Origin: Tuberibacillus sp. Marseille-P3662
GTDB taxonomy: Bacteria > Bacillota > Bacilli > Bacillales > Sporolactobacillaceae
Direction: 5' to 3'
DNA length: 64,000 nucleotides
Assembly: GCF_900178005.1 (NCBI RefSeq)
Contig: NZ_FXBS01000006.1
Location: forward strand, 1,583,585 to 1,647,584
A program made the translations under genes and the position numbers. Under the pieces are notes generated by a model. That model worked only from the letters and a program-made list of their open reading frames with translations. It was not told the origin of the DNA and made no database searches. Below, piece after piece: positions 18,627 through 26,726 of this stretch; position 1 is the stretch's first letter, and the number at the start of each line of letters is the position of its first letter.

Positions 18627-19553
18627 GTGAACAAGGGATTGATTTACGGTCTGTTACTATGTTTGATGATGGTTTGGGGCTTTAACGTGATCGCCATTAA
18701 AGTTTTGGTTGATTATTTTTCACCAATAACTATACAGGCGTTTCGAATCTTAACTGCCGGAATCGTCGTTTTGGGTGTCCTTCTCGCGAAAAACGAGTTC
18801 AGAAAATTGAACAAAAAAGAAACTGGATATATTGCATTGATTGCCTTAACGGGTGTATTCGCCCATCATTCTCTTTTGGCGACTGGCCTCTCACAAACAA
18901 CCGCATCTAATGGCGGGCTGATTTTAGGATTAGTACCGTTAACAACCTCTATATTTGCTATGTTGTTTCTCGGTGATCGGCTCACCCCTTTACGCTTGCT
19001 TGGTATTGTTCTGGGGTTTGTGGGCGTCGCCTTTGTCGTCCTTAATGGCAGCGGGGGAATTGGGAGTGCGTCACTAGGCGATCTATTCGTTCTTTTAGCT
19101 GTTTTGTCTCAGGCCACAAGTTTCGTTTTTATTAAGAAGGTCACACAAACACTGGACGCTCGTCTTATTACTGGCATAATGCTCGTAAGCGGATCGATCC
19201 TCCTCTTTCTCGTTGGCAGACAAATTGAGCCAGCAGGACTCGAGACGTTCGGTACAGCGCCTGGATGGATTTGGCTGATTTTTCTAGGTTCTGCTGTTCT
19301 AGCTACTGGGCTTGGTCACATGCTGTTTAATAACGCGATTCAACATCTTGGCGCTGGGGAAACAGCGATTTTCAATAATCTTGTCCCGTTCTTCTCACTC
19401 ATTGGCTCCTACGTATTTTTAGGAGAAATCATTCACTTTGGTCAAATTTTTGGGTTCATTTTTATCATGGCAGGCGTCATTCTCGGAACTGGCGTTATTG
19501 AACACCGGAGACATTTTGAAGAAATCAACGCAAAGAAAATTAATCATCACTAA
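18627..19553 (+). CDS. EamA/DMT-family transporter
   Basis: A 308-residue protein with ten helices arranged as two EamA halves. The first half opens WGFNVIAIKVLVDYFSPIT, the second ends with a GETAIFNNLVPFFSLIGSY stretch, both typical. It probably exports metabolites or amino acids; the substrate cannot be inferred. The GTG at 18627 follows GCGAGGGG. It is transcribed alone, with a hairpin downstream. Confidence 0.85.
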   Translation: MNKGLIYGLLLCLMMVWGFNVIAIKVLVDYFSPITIQAFRILTAGIVVLGVLLAKNEFRKLNKKETGYIALIALTGVFAHHSLLATGLSQTTASNGGLILGLVPLTTSIFAMLFLGDRLTPLRLLGIVLGFVGVAFVVLNGSGGIGSASLGDLFVLLAVLSQATSFVFIKKVTQTLDARLITGIMLVSGSILLFLVGRQIEPAGLETFGTAPGWIWLIFLGSAVLATGLGHMLFNNAIQHLGAGETAIFNNLVPFFSLIGSYVFLGEIIHFGQIFGFIFIMAGVILGTGVIEHRRHFEEINAKKINHH

Positions 19554-19560
19554 AAAGTAA

Positions 19561-19590
19561 AGGTGCCTGAAGAAAATATGGCAGGCACCT
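19561..19590 (+). terminator. Hairpin after the EamA gene
   Basis: AGGTGCCTG pairs with CAGGCACCT (9 bp) seven bases after the stop. The following sequence CTTGACC is a weak tail. Confidence 0.45.
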
Positions 19591-19667
19591 CTTGACCAGG
19601 CCAATTCCTCTTCCAACCATGTTATTCTCCACAAAAATCATTCCATTAGTTTAAAACAACTATTGCA

Positions 19668-19696
19668 TTGCATTCAGCCTCAATGTTTGGTATATT
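19668..19696 (+). promoter_or_regulatory. Promoter of the lysine riboswitch leader
   Basis: TTGCAT at 19668-19673, a 17-base spacer and TATATT at 19691-19696 lie about 43 bases before the first paired base of the riboswitch. Confidence 0.55.
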
Positions 19697-19738
19697 GTAA
19701 TTATAATTATATTCGCTTTACTTCAATATAAAGTTGAA

Positions 19739-19974
19739 GTGAGGATAGAGGTGCAAAGACCATCAGTAAGCTTCCTGAGGAGAATGAGCTCTGTTGACGG
19801 TTGCCGAAAGGGGGATTTGCCGAAGTGAGCAGATACTCATCATTCTGTTGCACTGGTTTTGCGTTGAACAAATGCAGAGCTGTCATATAGCGATTCTGGC
19901 TATATGGAGGGCTATCTCACGCATCATAACGGGAATTGACGATGATGCACCAACGGCCCTCGTTGGTGTTTTTT
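19739..19974 (+). promoter_or_regulatory. Lysine riboswitch (L-box) with transcription terminator
   Basis: The leader has the L-box core in order: AGAGGTGC near 19747, AGTAAG near 19765, the GAGGAGAATGAGCTC arm, GGTTGCCGAAAGGGGG and TTTGCCGAAGTGAGCAGA, then the closing strand GCTATCTCAC. GTGAG..ATAG at 19739-19748 pairs with CTAT.CTCAC at 19912-19920 to form P1. A terminator follows: CACCAACG / CGTTGGTG (19948-19968) and six T. GCATCAT (19921-19927) can pair with ATGATGC (19942-19948) and compete with the terminator. Lysine binding should end transcription before dapA. Confidence 0.9.
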
Positions 19975-20071
19975 GTGGTTTTAAGTTATGATGAGATACC
20001 CTCTATTCATACTTACCGTCCCCCCAAGTCTGTGTGAGTAGTACCCGAATCCATGAATAGAGGTGGCAAGA

Positions 20072-20959
20072 ATGAATTTTGGTAACGTTCTAACTGCCAT
20101 GGTCACACCTTTTGACCAAGATGGCAACATCGATTACGGAAAAACTGAAAATCTGATCAACCATTTAATTGCCAATGGGACAGATGCGCTGGTTGTCGCT
20201 GGCACCACCGGCGAATCGCCAACGCTCTCGAAAGAAGAAAAACTTTCTTTATTACAGTTCGTCATGAAAACGGTGAAGAAACGTATTCCAGTGATTGCTG
20301 GTACAGGTTCTAACAACACTCAAGCTTCTATAGAGCTGACGAAGCAGGCTGAAACCATCGGGGTTGACGGCATTATGCTCGTCACACCCTATTACAACAA
20401 ACCGTCTCAAGAAGGTATGTTCCAGCATTTTAAAACCGTTGCTGAAGCCACAACGCTGCCGGTGATGCTCTATAACATTCCTGGTCGGAGTGCTGTCGGC
20501 ATGACCGCTGAGACAATCATCCGCCTATCGCAGATTAACAATATTGTCTCCGTTAAAGAGGCTAGCGGCGATCTTGATCAAATGACTAAGATTATTCATG
20601 AGACCGATGCCTCATTCACTCTATATAGCGGAGAGGACAGCCTGACACTTCCGACGCTTGCCATTGGCGGAGACGGTATCATCTCGGTGGCTTCACATGT
20701 TATCGGCAATGATATGCAGGAAATGGTTCGCAGCTATCTGCGTGGTGAACCGCAAAACGCGGCTGCCATCCACCAGAGCATACTGCCGATCATGAAGTCG
20801 CTATTTATGGCACCAAGTCCGGCCCCTGTTAAAGAAGCACTTAAACTTTCAGGTGTGGATGTTGGATCGGTTCGGCTGCCACTAATGCCATTAGATCAAG
20901 AAGAAAAACAATCACTTGAGCACACGTTGCATTTCGTTACCCATAACGTGGCAGGTTAA
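20072..20959 (+). CDS. dapA: 4-hydroxy-tetrahydrodipicolinate synthase
   Basis: A 295-residue class I aldolase fold enzyme that condenses pyruvate with aspartate semialdehyde, the first step toward diaminopimelate, lysine and spore dipicolinate. Visible residues: AGTTGESPTL (Thr pair near 43), LYNIPGRS (Tyr near 133) and SVKEASGD (Schiff-base Lys near 162). The ATG at 20072 is used because AGAGG at 20059-20063 is eight bases upstream; an in-frame GTG at 20063 overlaps that site. It is controlled by the lysine riboswitch and is monocistronic with a strong terminator. Confidence 0.95.
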   Translation: MNFGNVLTAMVTPFDQDGNIDYGKTENLINHLIANGTDALVVAGTTGESPTLSKEEKLSLLQFVMKTVKKRIPVIAGTGSNNTQASIELTKQAETIGVDGIMLVTPYYNKPSQEGMFQHFKTVAEATTLPVMLYNIPGRSAVGMTAETIIRLSQINNIVSVKEASGDLDQMTKIIHETDASFTLYSGEDSLTLPTLAIGGDGIISVASHVIGNDMQEMVRSYLRGEPQNAAAIHQSILPIMKSLFMAPSPAPVKEALKLSGVDVGSVRLPLMPLDQEEKQSLEHTLHFVTHNVAG

Positions 20960-20991
20960 CCATTATAGTGATTCTATACAGCACGATTTAT

Positions 20992-21023
20992 AAAAAAAGC
21001 TGGCCCGTGAGCCAGCTTTTTTT
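20992..21023 (+). terminator. Terminator after dapA
   Basis: GCTGGC / GCCAGC with flanking A and T runs of seven gives a symmetric rho-independent terminator, usable on either strand. Confidence 0.92.
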
Positions 21024-21299
21024 GTGCATGAAATGATACGATTGTCGGTTCTAAAATGGGAACGGTCCAAAGGCATCCAAAAATTGGCTGATCAAGGACG
21101 CTTTGGATGGCGCTACAACGTAGACAGCTACACCGAGGGCATTAAATTCATCAATGCGCTCACGCAACTGCGTGAGATAAGCTCGACACACTGGTCAACC
21201 AAGATGGCGAACGAAAACCACCATTGTCATTTGTCCATGATGAGTCATCTCTTCAAGCGTGATCATAGCATCTTGTTGAGTTTCAAATTGGACTGCCAT
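21024..21299 (-). pseudogene. Peroxiredoxin-like (AhpC/TSA) frame with TGA at the active-site cysteine
   Basis: Read on the minus strand from ATG 21299 (GGGAGGGAG upstream), the frame gives MTMVVFVRHLG, then TGA (21195-21197), then PVCRAYLTQLRERIDEFNA, LGVAVYVVAPS and LDAFGPFPF. This is the Prx-like2/AhpC-TSA pattern, where the TGA occupies the first Cys of the CPxC site. A TAG follows PFPF (21053-21055), after which NRQSYHFM again looks homologous. Eighteen bases after the TGA, CTCACGC-AGTT-GCGTGAG (21159-21176) forms a hairpin. Either this is a decayed gene with two stops, or a selenoprotein whose 3' end is truncated. The plus-strand frame over the same bases is only its antisense. Confidence 0.6.
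21159..21176 (-). other. SECIS-like stem-loop downstream of the in-frame TGA
   Basis: A 7-bp perfect stem with apical loop AGTT. The loop begins 25 bases after the TGA and has G in its second position, within the spacing and loop rules described for bacterial SECIS elements. Short hairpins are common, so this alone is not proof. Confidence 0.35.
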
Positions 21300-21328
21300 T
21301 AGACTCCCTCCCATTCACAAAACGATAT

Positions 21329-22306
21329 TTATTGAACCTGCAGAACGATTTTTCCTGCATTCTTGTTCTGTTCCATGTATTGATGGGCTTCGTTGACCTC
21401 TTTCCAGCTCCAAACCGAATCAATCACAGGCTGCAAACGACCTTGATTAAATAGCGGCAATGCAAATTCAGAAAAGCGTCGGGTGAGATCAATCTTTTGT
21501 TCAACTGTTCTCGATCGAAGAGCGGTTCCAATCACTTGGATTCTTTTAAAAAGCAATTGACTTAAATCGACATCGCTAACTTTGGCACCGCCCATGACAC
21601 CGATCAAAACCAACCTTCCGTCAACGCCAAGTGACCGGATATTTTGTTCCCAGTACGGAGCACCAATGAAATCAAGAATGAGATTAACACCTGTTCCATG
21701 GGTTGCCTCTTTCACCTTTGATTCAAACGGTCCTGCTTTATAATCAATCGCTGTTTCAGCACCAAGCGATAGACAAAAATCCCTTTTTTCATCTGTTCCT
21801 GCAGTCACAATGGATCTCGCTCCAGCTTCACGAGCCAGTTGAATAGCTGCGGTACCAACGCCGCTGGCACCAGCATGAATTAACACGCTTTGGTTTTTGC
21901 CTAAGCCGCCCAGTTGGAACATATTTAAATAAGCGGTCAAAAACACTTCTGGAATCGCCGCTGCTTCCTCAAAGGAAAGTGAATCTGGTATGGGCATCGC
22001 CATATCCGCAGGAATCGTCACATATTCGGCGTAACCGCCACCGGGCAGCAACCCAAATACCCGATCACCTTTTCTCCAACCTTGGACATTTTCACCAGTC
22101 TCTTCAATGACACCGCTCATCTCAAGGCCCAGGATCGGTGATGCTCCTTTTGGGGGTGGATAGTTCCCCTGCTTTTGCATTAGATCGGCGCGATTCAGTG
22201 CCGTTGCTTTGACTTTAACAAGCAAGTCTGAAGCCGATATTGTCGGTTGCTCGGTGTCACCTATATATAGTTGTTTGAATTCGTCTTCTACAAGAATCGC
22301 TTTCAT
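21329..22306 (-). CDS. NAD(P)H quinone oxidoreductase, MDR superfamily (PIG3/QOR-like)
   Basis: A 325-residue zinc-free medium-chain reductase. The N-terminal GroES-like part carries ATALNRADLMQKQGNYPPPKG (split here by position 37-57), and the nucleotide fold has HAGASGVGTAAIQLA near residue 142. No zinc cysteine ligands are present. It likely reduces quinones or other enones with NADPH. The ATG at 22306 follows GGAGGCAGCGGCA. It lies 43 bases downstream of another MDR enzyme and probably shares its transcript, opposite an OhrR/MarR-type regulator. Confidence 0.87.
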   Translation of the reverse strand: MKAILVEDEFKQLYIGDTEQPTISASDLLVKVKATALNRADLMQKQGNYPPPKGASPILGLEMSGVIEETGENVQGWRKGDRVFGLLPGGGYAEYVTIPADMAMPIPDSLSFEEAAAIPEVFLTAYLNMFQLGGLGKNQSVLIHAGASGVGTAAIQLAREAGARSIVTAGTDEKRDFCLSLGAETAIDYKAGPFESKVKEATHGTGVNLILDFIGAPYWEQNIRSLGVDGRLVLIGVMGGAKVSDVDLSQLLFKRIQVIGTALRSRTVEQKIDLTRRFSEFALPLFNQGRLQPVIDSVWSWKEVNEAHQYMEQNKNAGKIVLQVQ

Positions 22307-22349
22307 TGCCGCTGCCTCCTACTTTAACAGTTTGGGATCAGATAAGCTG

Positions 22350-23375
22350 TTATTCTGAAGGTTCACTTACTTTGACCAATTGTTTTCCGAGATTTTCACC
22401 TTTAAATAACCCTAGAAAAGCCTGCGGAACATTATCAAAACCTTCAACAATCGTTTCTTCGTATTTGATTCTACCTTCAGATAACCATTTACCGAGATCC
22501 TGTGTGCCTTCTTTAAAACGATCAGCATAATCTTGAACCACGAATCCTTTGATCATGGCATGGCTTTTAATAAGTTTCGGTTGGATTCTGGGTCCTAAAT
22601 CATCGTCTGTCTTGTTATATGATGAAATCGCACCACATACGGGAATACGCGCAAAGTCATTCAATCTATTCATAACCGCATCAGATATTGGACCGCCGAC
22701 ATTATCAAAATAAACATCAACACCATTCGGACATGCTTCATCAAGCGCCTGCTCCATGTTGTCAGTTGTTTTATAATTGATCGTCGCATCAAATCCGAGT
22801 TCTTGCTCAAGGAATGTCGTTTTCTTTTCCGATCCGGCAATCCCAACAACGCGGGCACCCTTTATCTTTGCTATCTGACCAACAACCATTCCAACAGCAC
22901 CAGCTGCACCGGAAACGACAACCGTTTCGCCTGCTTTCGGCTGACCAATATCAAGCAAACCAAAATACGCTGTCAGTCCAGTCATCCCAAGGACACTTAA
23001 ATAAGCCGATAAAGGAGCAATCGTTTCATCAACTTGACGTACAGTTGTTGCTTCGACAGTATTGTATTTCTGCCAGCCTAGCATCCCAATGACTTTATCC
23101 CCTACTTTTAAGTGATCGGATTCCGATTGAACAACTTCTCCGACAATACCACCGGGAATAACTTCATTGACTTGGAAAGGCTCGACATAGGATTTCGCAT
23201 CACTCATTCTCCCCCTCATATATGGATCAACTGAAAGATATAAAGTGCGGACGAGCACTTCACCAGCTTTCGGATCAGCGATAGGAACCTCTCTAAATTC
23301 AAAGGTTTCCTCGGTCGGCATCCCGTTTGGACGGGCCGCAAGTAAAATTTGTTGATTTTCCATGCTCTCTGTCAT
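22350..23375 (-). CDS. NADP-dependent oxidoreductase (YfmJ/CurA type)
   Basis: A 341-residue MDR-family enzyme related to leukotriene B4 12-hydroxydehydrogenase and curcumin reductase. Markers are LYLSVDPYMRGRM (about 53-65), VSGAAGAVGMVVGQIAKIKG (about 152) and YFDNVGG. Such enzymes reduce alpha,beta-unsaturated carbonyls with NADPH. The start is placed at ATG 23375 (MTESMENQQ), preceded by GGAG; a longer frame to 23426 lacks a good site. Divergent from the OhrR-like regulator, with a dyad (CAATTTAATTG) between them. Confidence 0.85.
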   Translation of the reverse strand: MTESMENQQILLAARPNGMPTEETFEFREVPIADPKAGEVLVRTLYLSVDPYMRGRMSDAKSYVEPFQVNEVIPGGIVGEVVQSESDHLKVGDKVIGMLGWQKYNTVEATTVRQVDETIAPLSAYLSVLGMTGLTAYFGLLDIGQPKAGETVVVSGAAGAVGMVVGQIAKIKGARVVGIAGSEKKTTFLEQELGFDATINYKTTDNMEQALDEACPNGVDVYFDNVGGPISDAVMNRLNDFARIPVCGAISSYNKTDDDLGPRIQPKLIKSHAMIKGFVVQDYADRFKEGTQDLGKWLSEGRIKYEETIVEGFDNVPQAFLGLFKGENLGKQLVKVSEPSE

Positions 23376-23425
23376 ACTATCACTACTCCATTCTATATAT
23401 AAAAATTGACGAATTACTTTGTGCA

Positions 23426-23436
23426 CAATTTAATTG
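23426..23436. promoter_or_regulatory. Candidate OhrR/MarR operator
   Basis: CAATTTAATTG is a perfect dyad in the divergent region between the MDR genes and the regulator. It resembles the AATT-centred OhrR operators of Bacillus. A TACAATTAG half-site lies nearer the regulator start (23523-23531). Confidence 0.4.
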
Positions 23437-23569
23437 CTTACAAGTGAATTCTACAAATAAAACATGCATCCGTCAAAAATAACCTCTTACCTTATTTAAA
23501 TAGAGTTGACATTTGCGGCTCATACAATTAGTTTTTAAAGAAGAAAAATGAAAGGATGCAATATAATTA

Positions 23570-24007
23570 ATGGATATGATGAAGCTAAGCAACCACCTCT
23601 GTTTTTCCATATATTCACTATCAAGAGAAATTAATAAAATGTATCGACCGTTTCTAGACGAACTTAATTTAACCTACACCCAGTATCTCGTTTTACTTGT
23701 ATTATGGGAAAGAGAAACGTCTTCCATCAAATCGTTGGGTGAAGCTCTTTATCTTGATTCTGGCACATTGACCCCCTTGCTGAAACGGATGGCTGATCGG
23801 AATTTGGTCAATCGAAAGCGAGCGGCTGACGATGAACGAAAAGTGTATATTTCACTAACAGAAGAAGGACAAGAACTGAAGGAAAAGGCAACAGAAATCC
23901 CTGTCAAACTTATCGAAAAGAGCGGCCTGACTAAAGAAGAACTGACAACAGCCCTTTCCGATTTCTCAGGGTTGCTGGACAAGATCCAAGACGCTAATTC
24001 GAAGTAG
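23570..24007 (+). CDS. MarR-family regulator, OhrR-like
   Basis: A 145-residue winged-helix protein. The start LSNHLCFSIYSLSREINKMY carries a Cys (near 12) at the position of the peroxide-sensing cysteine of OhrR, and LDELNLTYTQYLVLLVLWE is nearly the OhrR consensus. DNA contacts come from TLTPLLKRMADRNLVNRKR. It probably represses the divergent MDR reductase genes until oxidised by organic hydroperoxides or electrophiles. The site AAAGGA is about 13 bases from the ATG, longer than usual. A hairpin terminator follows. Confidence 0.88.
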   Translation: MDMMKLSNHLCFSIYSLSREINKMYRPFLDELNLTYTQYLVLLVLWERETSSIKSLGEALYLDSGTLTPLLKRMADRNLVNRKRAADDERKVYISLTEEGQELKEKATEIPVKLIEKSGLTKEELTTALSDFSGLLDKIQDANSK

Positions 24008-24071
24008 ACCTGCGCGTACTTATCATCAGTACAGAGTTTCATTAACATATCATTGAATCAAAGGTTGATTT

Positions 24072-24103
24072 AGAGCACTGAAACGCTTGGGTTTCAGTGC
24101 TCT
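24072..24103 (+). terminator. Terminator after the OhrR-like gene
   Basis: AGAGCACTGAAAC and its complement form a 13-bp perfect stem with loop GCTTGG, followed by TGCTTATT. Confidence 0.75.
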
Positions 24104-24145
24104 TGCTTATTCAGTCGAGAACTAAAGGGTCAATAATCCACAATG

Positions 24146-24174
24146 TTGACTTTGTTCAATTTATATTATATAAT
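24146..24174 (+). promoter_or_regulatory. Strong sigma-A promoter of the hydrolase/binding-protein operon
   Basis: TTGACT, 17 bases, TATAAT. An inverted pair TTTGTTCAATT (24150-24160) and AATTGAACAAA (24201-24211) flanks the -10 region and could bind a dimeric repressor. Confidence 0.75.
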
Positions 24175-24257
24175 TTAATTTGTTTAATATTAATTGAAAT
24201 AATTGAACAAAATCCGTTCTAAGTAAGGACTTAGTCCGATTTAAAACAACAAAGAGG

Positions 24258-24926
24258 GTGACAACACTGAACACAGTTAAAACAGCATTCGTATTAATTG
24301 ATGTGCAAAAGGAAAGTGAATTCGGCATTCATGGCGTGAATGCCGTTGTAGACAACGCTAAGCTATTAATTGATGAATGTCGGAAAGTGGGTATTCCCAT
24401 CATATACACCCGCCACATGAACCGCAAGGATACCATTGGTCTATCCAACGAAGAACCTCTAACTAAAGATGGCCAACCTGTCTTTTATAATGATGGCACG
24501 GCCGCAGTCGATATTATTGATAAAATCAAACCTGAACAACACGATATTGTCATTGATAAATATCGCTGGAGCAGTTTTTACGATACCAGTTTAGACTTGA
24601 TCCTTAAAAGCATGGGCATCGAACATTTAATCATGGGTGGATTGGTTACAGACGGTTGTTTAATGACGTCCGTATTTGATGCGTATTTCCGTGATTATCA
24701 AGTCAATTTAGTTAAAGATATCTGCGGAGCTACAAATGAAGGCGCACAAATGGCCTCCATTTTAATTATGGCTAATTGGGTCTATGACCTCGCCGTTTAC
24801 GATACATCTGAGATAATCAAGAAGCTCTCTGGCCAATCGTATAGAAGTTGGGAATCGCCCTATCCCGATCAATTACAATTCACACCGGAAAACATGCGCC
24901 AAGTATTTGATAAATTAAACCAATAA
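24258..24926 (+). CDS. Isochorismatase-family cysteine hydrolase
   Basis: A 222-residue hydrolase with the expected triad: Asp in LIDVQ (about 14), Lys in VIDKYRWSSFYDT (about 100) and Cys in TDGCLMTSVFDA (about 134). This family hydrolyses nicotinamide, N-carbamoyl sarcosine, isochorismate or ureido acids; which one applies here cannot be told. The GTG at 24258 directly touches the AAGAGG site, so initiation at CTG 24267 (then NTVKTAF) is a possible alternative. It lies 33 bases before a betaine-type binding lipoprotein and likely shares its promoter, suggesting the substrate is a quaternary amine or a derivative. Confidence 0.82.
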   Translation: MTTLNTVKTAFVLIDVQKESEFGIHGVNAVVDNAKLLIDECRKVGIPIIYTRHMNRKDTIGLSNEEPLTKDGQPVFYNDGTAAVDIIDKIKPEQHDIVIDKYRWSSFYDTSLDLILKSMGIEHLIMGGLVTDGCLMTSVFDAYFRDYQVNLVKDICGATNEGAQMASILIMANWVYDLAVYDTSEIIKKLSGQSYRSWESPYPDQLQFTPENMRQVFDKLNQ

Positions 24927-24959
24927 AGATATTCAACTTTTAAAAAAGGAGATAAAAAT

Positions 24960-25886
24960 ATGTGGAGAAAAACAAAACTTCTTGCCTTAGCCGCGATTTT
25001 CATGCTGTCGATCGCTCTATCAGCGTGTGGGAGCAATGATAGCAAAAACAATGATACCGCAAATAGTGACAGCAAAGATCATCTCGGCCAAAAGGAATTA
25101 ACCCTTCCTTACGTTTCATGGGCATCAGCTACGGCTAGTAATAACGTGATGAAAGTGGTCCTTGAAAATGCGGGTTATGATGTCACCTTGAAATCTATTA
25201 ATTCTGGAGCGATGTACACGAGTCTTGCTAATGGTGAAGCCGATGCATCCGTTTGCATATGGCTGCCGCACACAGATGCAAAATATTGGAATCAATATAA
25301 AGATAAGCTTGTTCATCTGGGTCCAAACATTGAGGGAGCACCACTCGGTCTTGCAGTCCCCACATATATGGAGGACATTAACTCCATCAAGGATTTGGCC
25401 AAAAACACAAATTCAATCGGCGAAAAATTAGATTGGACCATCACCGGAATTGAACCTGGAGCCGGACAAATGACGGTAACAAAAAACGAAGTTATGCCAA
25501 AATACGGACTGGATAAATGGGAATTGCAATCCAGTTCTTCACCTGCAATGGCTTCAGCATTGAGTCAAGCCATTGAGGATAAAAAACCAATAGTTGTGAC
25601 ACTCTGGTCACCTCATTGGGCATTCTCAAAATTTGATTTAAAATATTTAAAAGATCCGAAAAACCTTTATGGAGACCCTGACAACATCAATACCATTGTT
25701 CGGAAAGGCCTAAAAGACGATGCTCCAGCAGCCTACAAAATTCTTAATCAATTTAAGTGGTCAAAAGACCAAATCGGTAAAGTGATGGTCATGATCAATA
25801 ACGGTATGGATCCTGCCAAGGCGGCGAAAAAATGGGTTAATCATCACCAAGATATGGTCAACAAATGGACAAAAGGTGTTAAATAA
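24960..25886 (+). CDS. Glycine betaine/choline-type ABC substrate-binding lipoprotein (OpuAC domain)
   Basis: A 308-residue lipoprotein with the lipobox LSAC (Cys near 23) and an Asp/Asn/Lys-rich linker. The OpuAC fold is seen in LPYVSWASATASNNVMKVVL and VCIWLPHTDAKYWNQY; tryptophans there and in LWSPHWAFSKFD would form the aromatic cage for a quaternary ammonium. The cognate permease and ATPase are not in the window, so it must share a transporter encoded elsewhere or feed an orphan system. It is operonic with the isochorismatase-like hydrolase. Confidence 0.88.
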   Translation: MWRKTKLLALAAIFMLSIALSACGSNDSKNNDTANSDSKDHLGQKELTLPYVSWASATASNNVMKVVLENAGYDVTLKSINSGAMYTSLANGEADASVCIWLPHTDAKYWNQYKDKLVHLGPNIEGAPLGLAVPTYMEDINSIKDLAKNTNSIGEKLDWTITGIEPGAGQMTVTKNEVMPKYGLDKWELQSSSSPAMASALSQAIEDKKPIVVTLWSPHWAFSKFDLKYLKDPKNLYGDPDNINTIVRKGLKDDAPAAYKILNQFKWSKDQIGKVMVMINNGMDPAKAAKKWVNHHQDMVNKWTKGVK

Positions 25887-25903
25887 TTATAAAACAATAA
25901 CGT

Positions 25904-25949
25904 GTTAAAAAAACCTCTTGAACAATGTCGTTTAAGAGGTTTTTTTAAC
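25904..25949 (+). terminator. Terminator after the binding-protein operon
   Basis: GTTAAAAAAACCTCTT (25904-25919) and its complement AAGAGGTTTTTTTAAC (25934-25949) give a 16-bp perfect stem with a built-in T-run. Confidence 0.9.
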
Positions 25950-26071
25950 GGGAATCACTACGACTAATAGAACGGTTGCAAAAAATCTCTCACATTTTTG
26001 ATGATTTTTGCAACGTATCTCCAGGTTATCACGTCTTATATAGAGACTATGAATTTTAAAGAGGTGTTATT

Positions 26072-26713
26072 ATGAGTATGAAAACTTTGTTGACAACTGC
26101 TGTAGCAGGGGTAATAGCGTTATCGGGTTGCGGTCAAGGAAACCTAAATGACAGTTCTAGCGGAGCGACACAAAGTCAGAATCAAGAACAGCAAGATGCC
26201 TCTAATCAAATAGAAAAATCAGATAAAACCAAAGATACTCAGGAAGAACGTTTAGTTAGTGCCGCAGAAACAAAGACACCATCATCTGATAAAAACGGGA
26301 CATCTGACACATTCGACAAGGACAGAGCACGAGTTGTCCTTACCGAATTTGAAAAAGCTTTTAATAAAGTGATCAATTATACAGATGATCAGCAAAGGCT
26401 CAAAGCATTTGACACCAAACAAGCGTTAATCACCCATTTCAAGCATTTCATGTCAAAGAACCTCGCTCAGTCGATGGTTCATACGTACTTTAAAGAAAAA
26501 GAAGATGGCGTGTATGTCGTGGCGACGGAGGCACCAACCTTTCTGAAAGAAGATCAGCCATTCACCTTTAGTAAAACTGGACCAGACATGGCAAAGGTTG
26601 TGCAAGAACGTCGGAATGAGCTTATCGGTCACGTGAATATGGAATTCATCCTGACCAAAAAGGATAACAGATGGATCGTGAAAACAGTTAACAGAAAACA
26701 GCTTAATGAATAG
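26072..26713 (+). CDS. Lipoprotein of unknown function
   Basis: A 213-residue exported protein with lipobox LSGC (Cys near 20), then about 70 residues rich in Ser, Gln, Asp and Lys. The C-terminal 120 residues form a compact domain (RVVLTEFEKAFNKVIN to DNRWIVKTVNRKQLNE) that reads like an NTF2-like or DUF3993-type fold, but I do not recognise it firmly. GAGGTG precedes the ATG. It is monocistronic. No function is assigned. Confidence 0.75.
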   Translation: MSMKTLLTTAVAGVIALSGCGQGNLNDSSSGATQSQNQEQQDASNQIEKSDKTKDTQEERLVSAAETKTPSSDKNGTSDTFDKDRARVVLTEFEKAFNKVINYTDDQQRLKAFDTKQALITHFKHFMSKNLAQSMVHTYFKEKEDGVYVVATEAPTFLKEDQPFTFSKTGPDMAKVVQERRNELIGHVNMEFILTKKDNRWIVKTVNRKQLNE

Positions 26714-26726
26714 TCAGCAGGATGGG

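Noticed and set aside
19794-19991. 65-codon frame upstream of dapA
   Set aside because: It lies inside the lysine riboswitch and its terminator; RNA structure explains the sequence.
21024-21302. 92-codon plus-strand frame after dapA
   Set aside because: It has no ribosome binding site, begins in the dapA terminator tail and is antisense to the peroxiredoxin-like frame, which has homology.
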